Positions 27,118 through 33,983 of a stretch of 50,109 nt of DNA are shown here, one piece after another. The position numbers and the translations under genes were made by a program. The notes below the pieces were generated by a model. That model did not search any database and had not been told where the DNA came from. It saw only the letters and a program-made list of their open reading frames with translations. The DNA lies in IMG/VR virus record IMGVR_UViG_3300017782_000029, positions 1 through 50,109 of that record, one strand, 5' to 3'. Position 1 is the stretch's first letter, and every line of letters begins with the position of its first letter. The stretch is from a virus.

Positions 27118-27732
27118 TTAGAAAGAAGTACGACTAGTAGTTCCTGTTACTTGACCATTAACTGGTGTCGCAACAACATTACCCTCTTCTCTAATCAGAT
27201 TCTTGGATTTTAAGAATTGGACAAATGATTCCAACTCTGTTCTTCCTTTCTCTGTATTAGTGGTAATGCGAGGATATACTGTAGTATATGAAGTAGTAGG
27301 GTCCTTCTTTGAAGGCTCCTTATACACATAACAATAGTATTCCCTCTTAGGGTCAATAGGATGTGGTTTAATATGTTCTTCTAGTGACTCAAGCAAATCT
27401 ATTGCTTTACCACTTTCATCGACCATATCACCCTTTACATCTGGACCTCCGTTGAACCCTACAGTATCAGCGAACCGATACCATTTCTTTAATAAAGAAC
27501 AGGTTTTGATGTTACCATCTGCTTCTCTATCATAGGAACCCAAGATTTTCATATCAACTGGATATTGTGAACCTTCTATATCTAACTGTACTCTTAAGAA
27601 TAAGTCAGCCCAATCAAATTGCTCTGTTTGGTCTTCTAGTTCTGTAATTGCACAAGCTTGAAAGCCGAGGTAACTACTTCCTCCTTCACTTCCACTATCT
27701 ATGTCACTTGGTCTGAATGGTGCATTGCTCAT
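27118..27732 (-). CDS. Hypothetical 204-aa protein, possible single-stranded DNA-binding protein
   Basis: The protein is beta-rich and acidic in its first 60 residues (ITELEDQTEQFDWADLFLRV, DIEGSQYPVDMKILGSYDRE), has a helical middle, and a flexible Gly/Thr/Ser tail (NGQVTGTTSRTSF). It lies between the Sak4-like ATPase and the primase-helicase, where phages of this type often carry an OB-fold single-stranded DNA-binding protein. I see no decisive motif, and the usual acidic SSB tail is absent, so the role is inferred from position. Confidence 0.45.
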   Translation of the reverse strand: MSNAPFRPSDIDSGSEGGSSYLGFQACAITELEDQTEQFDWADLFLRVQLDIEGSQYPVDMKILGSYDREADGNIKTCSLLKKWYRFADTVGFNGGPDVKGDMVDESGKAIDLLESLEEHIKPHPIDPKREYYCYVYKEPSKKDPTTSYTTVYPRITTNTEKGRTELESFVQFLKSKNLIREEGNVVATPVNGQVTGTTSRTSF

Positions 27733-28595
27733 TCGCTTTTCTCCTTGTATTTTACTATTTCATTAACAATACTCTCATAATCAAATGGTAGCACTTTCTG
27801 GCTGAGTGGCTTTAATCTACTGCCTACTACACGCTCGTCGTATGCTTCAAATGAAACATAATACTTACCATCGTCTTTATTTGCTGTTGAGTATCCTATA
27901 ACATCAGCTTTAGCCGCTAAGCTATAACCTAGTCCTCTAGGTAGTTCTGGACTTAATTGTGCTTTTCCATCCGTGACTGTTGTAGTCTTTGAATGTGACA
28001 CTAGTATCAGATTACCACCTACTTTCTTGATAAGATTTTGGAACCTTTTGATGATGTCAACGTTCTTCCTTCTGGCTTTACCCCAGTCGGCACCCCATTG
28101 ACCTTCACCCATTGCAGTTATTCCAAGTTCCTGCAATACAGTTTCTTCTACCCACTCGTTTACTTGTCCAAGTGTGTCGATTACTACTGTGTCGTAAGGT
28201 AATTTGTCCCATTCTTTCTCTAGCCATTGATATGCTTCGATTAAAGAATAGACTGGCATAGGTTTTCCCTTATCTTGTCCACTTCTGTAGACAAACCCAC
28301 GCTCTGTTGGTGGAACTATCTCTATTTGAGGTGTTCCACTTTTCGTTACTTGTTTGCCGTCTTTTAAAACTGGACGACTAGGAGCGTTAAGACTCGCTAT
28401 AGTTACAACATTTGCATTATCTACAAATTCTGCACCTAAATCAGTGTCAAGTACTAAGACACCATCTGAACCTGTTTCACTCCAACTGGCACAAGCTGTT
28501 GTTTTACCAGTTTTTGGTTGACCTATGAAAAAATAAGTCAAACCTGAGGGCATACCTTTCCCCCAATCAGTACTAACTTTGCGTACTTCTATCAT
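27729..28595 (-). CDS. Sak4-like RecA-fold recombination ATPase
   Basis: This 288-aa protein has Walker A GQPKTGKTT at residues 25-33, Walker B DTVVID at 135-140, and a sensor-like NLILVSHSKT segment followed by LSPELPRGLGYSLAAKADVI. Size and order match the phage Sak4/AAA_24 ATPases, RecA-related proteins that act with an SSB in single-strand annealing and recombination. The next gene is an SSB candidate and the one after that is the primase-helicase, which supports the call. It overlaps the E1-like gene by 23 nt; GGAGG precedes the ATG. Confidence 0.8.
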   Translation of the reverse strand: MIEVRKVSTDWGKGMPSGLTYFFIGQPKTGKTTACASWSETGSDGVLVLDTDLGAEFVDNANVVTIASLNAPSRPVLKDGKQVTKSGTPQIEIVPPTERGFVYRSGQDKGKPMPVYSLIEAYQWLEKEWDKLPYDTVVIDTLGQVNEWVEETVLQELGITAMGEGQWGADWGKARRKNVDIIKRFQNLIKKVGGNLILVSHSKTTTVTDGKAQLSPELPRGLGYSLAAKADVIGYSTANKDDGKYYVSFEAYDERVVGSRLKPLSQKVLPFDYESIVNEIVKYKEKSE

Positions 28596-29283
28596 ACGTA
28601 TATTCCTCCGTATTTATTCTTGGTATTATTTGGTTCCCATATGTTACTAAATGAGGACTCAAGCAGGTATTAATATAGTCATAATAACTTAAATTACCAA
28701 CAATATTATACACTTGAGATACTATTTGTGCCGCTATGAACTGAGCCGCAAATACAGTATGTTTCATTGAACACGGGGGTTTTGGTACACTATCAGTAGG
28801 AATCCACTCGTCCATATAAGTATGTTCAGGTGTTCTACTGGTTTGTGTACATAATTCTACTGTAGTGGCACCCATACGTCCGTCAATAAAGAAATCCTTG
28901 TTATCAAGTGCAGACCACTTATCAAACAGATTCTTTCTTGATTCCATATCGTCTGTGCATACAATAGTTCTTGGATGTGCATTCTCAAATGGTAGCCATT
29001 TACGCTGATAACCTGTTATAGTTTGTTTGTTATCTGAGTAAAGACTATGCAATGTTCCTGCGGCATCTATTTTACTGCGTCCTACCATATTTGCTGGGTA
29101 TGCTGTACTACTTAGATTGTGTTCAGCGACTGTATCATCGTCCCACACTATTATATCATCCCAGCCCATTATAGTAAGAGCTTGTATTACAAAAGACCCG
29201 ATACCACCAGCACCAACAATACATATATCTGTTAGTGTATCTTGATTAATCAGGTCTTTATTTCTTAAGAATCTCTGGCTCAT
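28573..29283 (-). CDS. ThiF/E1-like ubiquitin-activating enzyme
   Basis: This 236-aa protein carries the adenylating E1 fold: ICIVGAGGIGSFV (nucleotide-binding loop, GAGGIGS at 24-30), VWDDDTVAEHNLSS (acidic residues near 48-50 and N56), VGRSKIDAA (K71), CTDDMESRKNLF (D111) and PPCSMKHT with C171 as the possible thioester Cys. The usual Arg of the NLxR motif is a Ser here. E1-like enzymes adenylate the C-terminus of a ubiquitin-like or sulfur-carrier protein. With Ubl, E2-like and JAB genes upstream in the same operon, conjugation is more likely than thiamine or molybdopterin synthesis. Confidence 0.85.
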   Translation of the reverse strand: MSQRFLRNKDLINQDTLTDICIVGAGGIGSFVIQALTIMGWDDIIVWDDDTVAEHNLSSTAYPANMVGRSKIDAAGTLHSLYSDNKQTITGYQRKWLPFENAHPRTIVCTDDMESRKNLFDKWSALDNKDFFIDGRMGATTVELCTQTSRTPEHTYMDEWIPTDSVPKPPCSMKHTVFAAQFIAAQIVSQVYNIVGNLSYYDYINTCLSPHLVTYGNQIIPRINTEEYTYDRSTQS

Positions 29284-29420
29284 TTGTATTCTCCTTTCAA
29301 CCAGTTTGTTAGGAAGTTTGCCATTAAGAGAAAGATAAAAAATCCTACTCCTATTAGCACACAGCTAACTGAGATTAAAAATAAATTAATACTCCATTCC
29401 CATAAGTCTATAAGTATCAT
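29280..29420 (-). CDS. 46-aa single-span membrane protein
   Basis: This gene starts at an ATG overlapping the previous stop (ATGA) and ends at a TGA overlapping the E1-like start (ATGA). The protein is almost entirely one membrane span (INLFLISVSCVLIGVGFFIF) with a short basic tail. The double coupling supports it. Function unknown; it may tether or regulate neighbouring products at the membrane. Confidence 0.6.
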   Translation of the reverse strand: MILIDLWEWSINLFLISVSCVLIGVGFFIFLLMANFLTNWLKGEYK

Positions 29421-29854
29421 ACCTCTAACTCCATAAACTTATCTAACATAGCGTAAGCTTCCTGTTCAGTACCAAACATAGCTTGGTCCTTAATCTTGGT
29501 AGCTTCTTTGTAAATAGCATTGCGTCTTTCTATTATTATACTATTTACTTTTGCACTACTTAGCTTATGTTCTTTTAAATAGTCTTCCCAACCTATTAAT
29601 AAGTCAGATAGATTTATAGAACCTATGTTAGTATTGTCCCAGCCGCCATATCCTGTTTCACCCATTAGCGTCATTTCTACTATTTTCTCTATGTCTTTTC
29701 TGGTTCTAAGCTCTACTTTACCTGCTTTTATTCCTTCCTGACATACTTCTCTGTTTTTTACAGCTTCTGGGTTTTTTAACTCTTCAGCTTTTTGATTAGC
29801 TACTTCATCTATCCTTGTTACAAGGTACTTTTTCTGTGGTATTGTTAGTGACAT
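29417..29854 (-). CDS. Hypothetical 145-aa protein between JAB and E1 genes
   Basis: This helical, charged protein (LTIPQKKYLVTRIDEVANQK, RTRKDIEKIVEMTL, then GETGYGGWDNTNIGSINLSD) has a good AGGAG upstream. It is the first gene after the structured leader at 29872-29948. I do not recognise its family. Its constant neighbours (JAB, E1) make it a candidate accessory factor or substrate of the ubiquitin-like system, but nothing in the sequence shows that. Confidence 0.7.
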   Translation of the reverse strand: MSLTIPQKKYLVTRIDEVANQKAEELKNPEAVKNREVCQEGIKAGKVELRTRKDIEKIVEMTLMGETGYGGWDNTNIGSINLSDLLIGWEDYLKEHKLSSAKVNSIIIERRNAIYKEATKIKDQAMFGTEQEAYAMLDKFMELEV

Positions 29855-29871
29855 ATTAGTCTCCTAGTTAT

Positions 29872-29948
29872 GGGGGCTGGTCCGGCTTTCACCTACGCAT
29901 CGTAGGACGCACATAGTCGGTTTTATTACTATTGGCTTCACAGCCCCC
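29872..29948 (-). ncRNA. Candidate three-way-junction RNA leader
   Basis: GGGGGCTG at 29872-29879 pairs with CAGCCCCC at 29941-29948. Inside are hairpins CCTACG/CGTAGG around CAT (29892-29906) and ATAGT/ACTAT (29913-29932). The two junction strands share a GTGAA(A)GCC-like motif on the minus strand. It fills the gap between the JAB stop and the next start, 17 nt from the ATG. It could be a cis-regulatory element, a terminator or a processing site. No known riboswitch was recognised. Confidence 0.5.
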
Positions 29949-29954
29949 GTGTTT

Positions 29955-30851
29955 TTATTTAATCCAGCCTTGGTCTATATACCAATGTGGCTCTACTGTT
30001 GGGTCGATGTCCCTTACGCTTTTAACAAATTCATCTTCTGTTATTTCATTAGATTCTAATTTGTTATACTGTTCAGCTATTTGTTCATCTACCTTATCCT
30101 GCTCCTTAGACACTTCTACACCAGCTCCTATAATTTTAACTGTGTCCTCTTCTACTGCCGCTATCTTAGTTTCAGGTTCTTTTGGTTCGTGTCCTCCAAA
30201 CATAGTTGCTTGGTTATACCTGTCGTAGTAACTGTTTAGGTTGTAACCCATTCCGTGACCACCCCAAGTTGTTTTCTTTTCTTCTTTCCTTTTCTTCTCT
30301 ATCTTATCTGCTTCGTAACGCCATTCAGGTTCTGATTTCTCTTTAAGTAGATTGCTTACTTCGCCTTCTCTCATTTGAGGAAACCCGTATTGGTCTTTAT
30401 AGCCTACTGCTGTTACGACTTTATCTTTTTCACTGGCTACTACTGTTGAGAAATACAAGCCTTCTTTACTTGATTCCTGATAGATAGCTTCTTTATCTGT
30501 ACCACTAAAGAAAGCACCCATTGTATGGTGACTATGTATTAAGCCCATAAAACATTTGCCTAATTCAGGTTTCTTTTTGTACACTTTTGGAAGTACCTTA
30601 CCCAGCTCTTCACCATCTAACTCTGTAGAAGTGCCATCACCTAGATGAATAGGTATGAAGTGCTCAAGTCTTACTTTAGTTGGAAATCCATCTCCATCTT
30701 TCTTGAGTACCCTATACCACGCAGGTCCTGACCATTCTACATTTTTAAAACGACGCAATAGATAATTGACTTTCTTCATTACTGCTGGTGGCATTAAAAG
30801 TCTGTATTCCATTTCCGTCACCACATCTGTGGACGTTGTTTGATTTTTCAT
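29955..30851 (-). CDS. JAB/MPN-domain metalloprotease (deconjugase-like)
   Basis: This 298-aa protein contains an exact JAMM motif, HSHHTMGAFFSGTD at residues 106-119 (H106, H108, S116, D119), with an upstream Glu in NVEWSG at E39. These residues bind zinc and cleave ubiquitin-like isopeptide or C-terminal bonds, as in Rpn11 and bacterial JAB proteins. After the domain come about 130 charged residues with a Gly/Tyr/Asn-rich stretch (GGHGMGYNLNSYYDRYNQ). AGAGGG seven bases before the ATG supports this start, even though it overlaps the E2-like gene by 107 nt. Confidence 0.88.
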   Translation of the reverse strand: MKNQTTSTDVVTEMEYRLLMPPAVMKKVNYLLRRFKNVEWSGPAWYRVLKKDGDGFPTKVRLEHFIPIHLGDGTSTELDGEELGKVLPKVYKKKPELGKCFMGLIHSHHTMGAFFSGTDKEAIYQESSKEGLYFSTVVASEKDKVVTAVGYKDQYGFPQMREGEVSNLLKEKSEPEWRYEADKIEKKRKEEKKTTWGGHGMGYNLNSYYDRYNQATMFGGHEPKEPETKIAAVEEDTVKIIGAGVEVSKEQDKVDEQIAEQYNKLESNEITEDEFVKSVRDIDPTVEPHWYIDQGWIK

Positions 30852-32496
30852 TGTCTAACCCTCTTGTTTCTAATCTTAACTGTGTTGAAATGTATCCCTT
30901 AGCTCTTGCATTTAAGAAATGAATCCATTTTATTCTTATGCTATCTTCAGATATATAAGGATATAACGACTCTATCATAAAGTACAACTTATGACCTAAT
31001 TGATATTTAGTACTAAGATACGAATCTCTCGACCCGTCTTCATCGTTCATTGTTTGATACATTGTATCCAGACCATTTGTTATGTTTATGGTATCTTTCA
31101 CACCATACGTTTCATCAAATGTGTATTGTACCAATGGCTCTATCAATGTTTTGTTAGTTGCATTTAAGAAATTTGCAAAACTCCTTATTGCATATAACCA
31201 GCACGATGAATGATTTAGTACATTTATTGACTGTGCACCTCCAAGCGACTCAACGATTCTTTCAAATACATATGTATCATCTAAACCCTCTGTAATTGCT
31301 TGAAAGCCTTCACTACGTTGTATCATATTCTTAACACGACGTATGTTTCTAGCTGTTGGTGTTTCTCTTCCTCTACTAGGATTTCTTAGTACATCTCTCA
31401 TCCTTCTTCGGAAGTTTGATACTGAAGCACCTATTCTAGCATTACCTTCGTAGGTATCCAGTCTCAGTTTATCATCAGTCAATGAGCTTGTAGCATCTTC
31501 ATCATTATTAACAATCGACCAGTCCATAATGGGTCCTGTATTTAATACACGCATCATAGGCATACTAGATGTTACTCTCTCCAGTTTATCTTTAGGAAAG
31601 TGTGCTAGTGTGTCTATCATTGTTTTTAGTTTCCCATCAATCGTGTCTCTTGTTGATTGTTTTAGAAGCTCGTGAACTCTACCGTATACATATAATGACA
31701 GAGATGTAAATCCTTTAGCTTTAAGCTGCTGGAAAACATCAGTTATTAATGTATCATCACGCCATCTTCTGTAGTCAGATGTGTTATTTATCTTTCCTAT
31801 CTCATCCATAATGTGTCTAGTCATTAGAAAGTCTCTAAAACTATCTTGAGTTACATAATTATGCCATTGATTCCAGCTATGATTAATATCCCAGTATGCG
31901 TCATTCCTAGTCCAATTACAACAAAAAGTAAATGCTATACTACATAGTGCACTTAGATTGTTAGTTGATATTGTCTCTGCAAACGCTTGACTGAAATATC
32001 CCATACAAGGTTTATTATCTCCGCTTACGTGTGGGTGTACTGATATGTCACCATTTATAACCTTATGTTTGTTCCAAGGTTCTGACTGTCTATTATAAAA
32101 GAGAGTCATTTTCTCAGCAATAGTTATAAACTTAGCATATTTCTCAGGTCCCATTTCCTCTCTAACGTTTGTTACTATGTATGGTTCTGTATCATTATTA
32201 TGAAACAACAACGACATACTTGGTAAAACATACGCTCTACTACCTTTAAGCTTTGGTCTTCCTAGATTGATTTTAAAAGTAAAGGCACAAGTATCTAGTA
32301 AACCAGTGTTGTGGGTAATAAGAGGTGAATGAAAGTTTAGTACCTTAGCTTGTTCTTGGTACAATGTTACACACTCTCCCATTTCTAATGTGAAGCCCTG
32401 ATTCTTACTATTATTAAAAAACCACAACGGTACTATTTTATCTAGTAGCCGCTGTTCTGCTTTTGTTACTCCAATGAGCTGTTTTTTAGCAATCAT
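30745..32496 (-). CDS. E2-like conjugating domain fused to a large unknown domain
   Basis: In this 583-aa protein the segment DISVHPHVSGDNKPCMG at 150-165 fits the E2 active-site pattern (HPN...G..C): HPH at 154-156 and C164 as candidate catalytic cysteine. It is followed by a helical NLSALCSIAFTFCCNW and DAYWDINHSW, as expected for the C-terminal helices of short bacterial and phage E2-like folds. Residues about 65-110 could be the N-terminal beta sheet. Residues 210-583 are helical and unfamiliar; they may select a substrate or act like an E3. The neighbours Ubl, JAB and E1 strengthen the reading, but the E2 call rests on one motif. Confidence 0.6.
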   Translation of the reverse strand: MIAKKQLIGVTKAEQRLLDKIVPLWFFNNSKNQGFTLEMGECVTLYQEQAKVLNFHSPLITHNTGLLDTCAFTFKINLGRPKLKGSRAYVLPSMSLLFHNNDTEPYIVTNVREEMGPEKYAKFITIAEKMTLFYNRQSEPWNKHKVINGDISVHPHVSGDNKPCMGYFSQAFAETISTNNLSALCSIAFTFCCNWTRNDAYWDINHSWNQWHNYVTQDSFRDFLMTRHIMDEIGKINNTSDYRRWRDDTLITDVFQQLKAKGFTSLSLYVYGRVHELLKQSTRDTIDGKLKTMIDTLAHFPKDKLERVTSSMPMMRVLNTGPIMDWSIVNNDEDATSSLTDDKLRLDTYEGNARIGASVSNFRRRMRDVLRNPSRGRETPTARNIRRVKNMIQRSEGFQAITEGLDDTYVFERIVESLGGAQSINVLNHSSCWLYAIRSFANFLNATNKTLIEPLVQYTFDETYGVKDTINITNGLDTMYQTMNDEDGSRDSYLSTKYQLGHKLYFMIESLYPYISEDSIRIKWIHFLNARAKGYISTQLRLETRGLDNEKSNNVHRCGDGNGIQTFNATSSNEESQLSIASF

Positions 32497-32516
32497 CTTC
32501 CTATCTCCTATTTTAA

Positions 32517-32538
32517 AGGGGGGCTTTTACACCCCCCT
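32517..32538 (-). terminator. G/C-run hairpin after the ubiquitin-like gene
   Basis: AGGGGGG at 32517-32523 pairs with CCCCCCT at 32532-32538 across an 8-nt loop. It lies 18 nt after the Ubl stop and before the Shine-Dalgarno of the E2-like gene. On the minus-strand RNA it is followed by UUUAAAA, so it may terminate only part of the transcripts. Confidence 0.6.
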
Positions 32539-32556
32539 GATTAAACAGACTACTGA

Positions 32557-32766
32557 CTACGCACCAGATGTAACCTTACTTGTTGAGAATGCAACGAAAT
32601 CGTTGTCTCTAAGGTTGTAGTTTGGTGATACTGTGTCAGACCCAACAACAATCTTGACATTCTCTAGTGAGAAGTCCTCTGTTTCAGCTATTTCTGCTGG
32701 TGTGTTTGCTGTTACGTTTGTCTTTAGTGGTTTGCTTGGCATTTGTATTGTTATGTTATTAGCCAT
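32557..32766 (-). CDS. Ubiquitin-like (ThiS/MoaD-type beta-grasp) protein
   Basis: This 69-aa protein has the right size and strand order for a beta-grasp carrier: ITIQMPSKPLKTNVTAN, a short helix near TPAEIAE, VKIVVGSDTV, then YNLRDNDFVAFSTSKV and a C-terminal SGA. The L.D.DFV turn before the end is typical of ThiS, MoaD and prokaryotic ubiquitin-like proteins. The end is Gly-Ala, not Gly-Gly. I chose ATG 32766, with GGAG nine bases upstream; the ATG at 32775 lies directly on that site. E2-like, JAB and E1 genes follow downstream in the operon. Confidence 0.65.
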   Translation of the reverse strand: MANNITIQMPSKPLKTNVTANTPAEIAETEDFSLENVKIVVGSDTVSPNYNLRDNDFVAFSTSKVTSGA

Positions 32767-33004
32767 TATTCGCATCTCCTGCCTGTTTGTTCATCCCCGG
32801 TAAGTCAGGCTTACTATCCGGTTCTTCAAAGCGTTGATTAAATGAGTCGGGTGGTTCTATGTGTTCGCAGTCATCGCATATAATGCCTAGTTCAGAGTTA
32901 TCTGATTCAGATGAACCGTACTCTTCGAACGTAGTGTTACTGGAACGACACTTGGTACACTCATACCCAGCGTAATCTCCGCCTATTATTCCTAATCCTG
33001 CCAT
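32759..33004 (-). CDS. Zinc-ribbon protein upstream of the ubiquitin-like gene
   Basis: This 81-aa acidic protein has two knuckles, YECTKCRSSN at about 14-23 and GIICDDCEHIEP at about 40-51, which form one four-Cys zinc site. The rest is Pro/Asp/Glu-rich and probably flexible. It overlaps the start of the Ubl gene. It could be an adaptor or E3-like factor for the conjugation system, or an unrelated zinc ribbon; the sequence does not decide. Confidence 0.65.
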   Translation of the reverse strand: MAGLGIIGGDYAGYECTKCRSSNTTFEEYGSSESDNSELGIICDDCEHIEPPDSFNQRFEEPDSKPDLPGMNKQAGDANNG

Positions 33005-33186
33005 AACCCGTGTTTCATCCTAGAGTTTATCTCTTGGTAGTTGTCGGTTATAGCTTGTTCTCTCCAATACTCTAATTGTTCTTCAGTAGTCATAAGCTTT
33101 TCATTTATGTTATGAAGTACAAAACAGAGCATTATCATAGAGAATACTAATGTTAAAACAGATATGATAAGTAATACATCTAACAT
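32992..33186 (-). CDS. 64-aa membrane-anchored protein
   Basis: One strong N-terminal membrane span (LLIISVLTLVFSMIMLCFVL) is followed by a charged coiled-coil-like segment (NINEKLMTTEEQLEYWREQA). GGGAGA precedes the ATG. Function unknown. It overlaps the zinc-ribbon gene by 13 nt. Confidence 0.65.
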   Translation of the reverse strand: MLDVLLIISVLTLVFSMIMLCFVLHNINEKLMTTEEQLEYWREQAITDNYQEINSRMKHGLWQD

Positions 33187-33188
33187 AT

Positions 33189-33371
33189 CTATCTCCCAAA
33201 CTCTGGTTCACCTATACTTGCTAGTTGTGGGTGTACCTTTATGAGTTCTTTATACTCTTTCTCTTTTAACTCGATAGCTTTCTTTAACATAGCTTCCGTG
33301 TTACCTAAGAATGAGTCAACATCTATATTGTGACGCTTAAAGAGTGCGTCAATCTCTGCAAATTTACCCAT
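33189..33371 (-). CDS. Hypothetical 60-aa helical protein
   Basis: This small helical protein (KFAEIDALFKRHNIDVDSFL, then MLKKAIELKEKEYKELIKVH) has an ideal AAAGGAG upstream of its ATG and overlaps the previous small gene. No family was recognised. Confidence 0.65.
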   Translation of the reverse strand: MGKFAEIDALFKRHNIDVDSFLGNTEAMLKKAIELKEKEYKELIKVHPQLASIGEPEFGR

Positions 33372-33474
33372 TTGCTTTCTCCTTTAGTGTTTGCCATTCT
33401 GCATAGCATATTAAAGCTATTGCTGTTACTATACCTAGTAATCCAGATAGCACAAATTCAGTTATACTTATCAT
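33364..33474 (-). CDS. 36-aa membrane peptide
   Basis: This tiny gene begins at an ATG overlapping the previous stop (ATGA at 33471-33474) and runs to a TAA at 33364-33366, just inside the next gene. The product is mostly one membrane span (FVLSGLLGIVTAIALICYAE) with a short charged tail. Tight coupling on both sides supports it. Function unknown. Confidence 0.55.
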   Translation of the reverse strand: MISITEFVLSGLLGIVTAIALICYAEWQTLKEKANG

Positions 33475-33716
33475 TTGTTCCCCCTAACATCACACATAGG
33501 ACATTGTTTCTTCTTACGTTTGTAAGTAGGGAAGTCCTGATATACTATAGTCTTTGGTGCACTACTATACCAGCTAGTCTCCCAACAACTATTACATTTA
33601 GTACAATGATAGATGTCTCTGTCTGCACATCTAGCATCATACTTACTATACTTATGAACCTCTGAGGTTACTCGATTACTATTCTTATTAAAGTACTGTT
33701 CGTGATACCATTTCAT
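33471..33716 (-). CDS. Zinc-ribbon-like 81-aa protein
   Basis: The sequence has YHCTKCNSCWETSWY at about 36-50 and KKQCPMCDVRG near the C-terminus, giving CxxC pairs for one zinc ion. The region between is basic and aromatic. AAGGAG lies a few bases before the ATG. It follows the hairpin-rich stretch at 33717-33983. It could bind nucleic acid or protein; the family is not recognised. Confidence 0.65.
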   Translation of the reverse strand: MKWYHEQYFNKNSNRVTSEVHKYSKYDARCADRDIYHCTKCNSCWETSWYSSAPKTIVYQDFPTYKRKKKQCPMCDVRGNK

Positions 33717-33945
33717 ATTAAACTCCTTATTAAACGGTAAAGAACGGATACAGCATAGCTGTTGATTCAGTGTCTTATTGTAGACTGCGGAGTCCTGTAA
33801 TTAAGAGCAACTGTACCCATTCTTGTTATGGGATGCGGAGTCCCTTGGACAATTATCATAGGCTAAATTATGAAGGTTTGTGAGCCTTAGATTAAATGAA
33901 TTAGGGAATGTACGCTTCGCCGATTCCTGCTTGTAGGTGTGATAA
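33717..33945 (-). ncRNA. Hairpin-rich non-coding stretch within the early operon
   Basis: I find no gene here. There are short hairpins: CAGC/GCTG (33751-33761), GACT/AGTC (33783-33794), CCCAT/ATGGG (33816-33832), GGGA/TCCC (33830-33844) and GGAAT/ATTCC (33905-33927). The third and fourth share bases and exclude each other. The 10-mer TGCGGAGTCC occurs twice, at 33786 and 33834. It may be a leader, a small RNA or an mRNA-processing region. No known family was recognised. Confidence 0.4.
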
Positions 33946-33946
33946 A

Positions 33947-33976
33947 ATATAAGGGCGGAATACACCACCCTTATAT
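33947..33976 (-). terminator. Terminator after the first early gene
   Basis: ATATAAGGG at 33947-33955 pairs with CCCTTATAT at 33968-33976 across a 12-nt loop. It lies just past the stop of the 132-aa gene and is followed on the minus transcript by UUUUAU. It would separate that gene from the rest of the early operon. Confidence 0.65.
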
Positions 33977-33983
33977 ATTAAGA

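Noticed and set aside
29872-29948. Hammerhead ribozyme
   Set aside because: The CTGATGA and GAAA core strings are not present in the right order on either strand.
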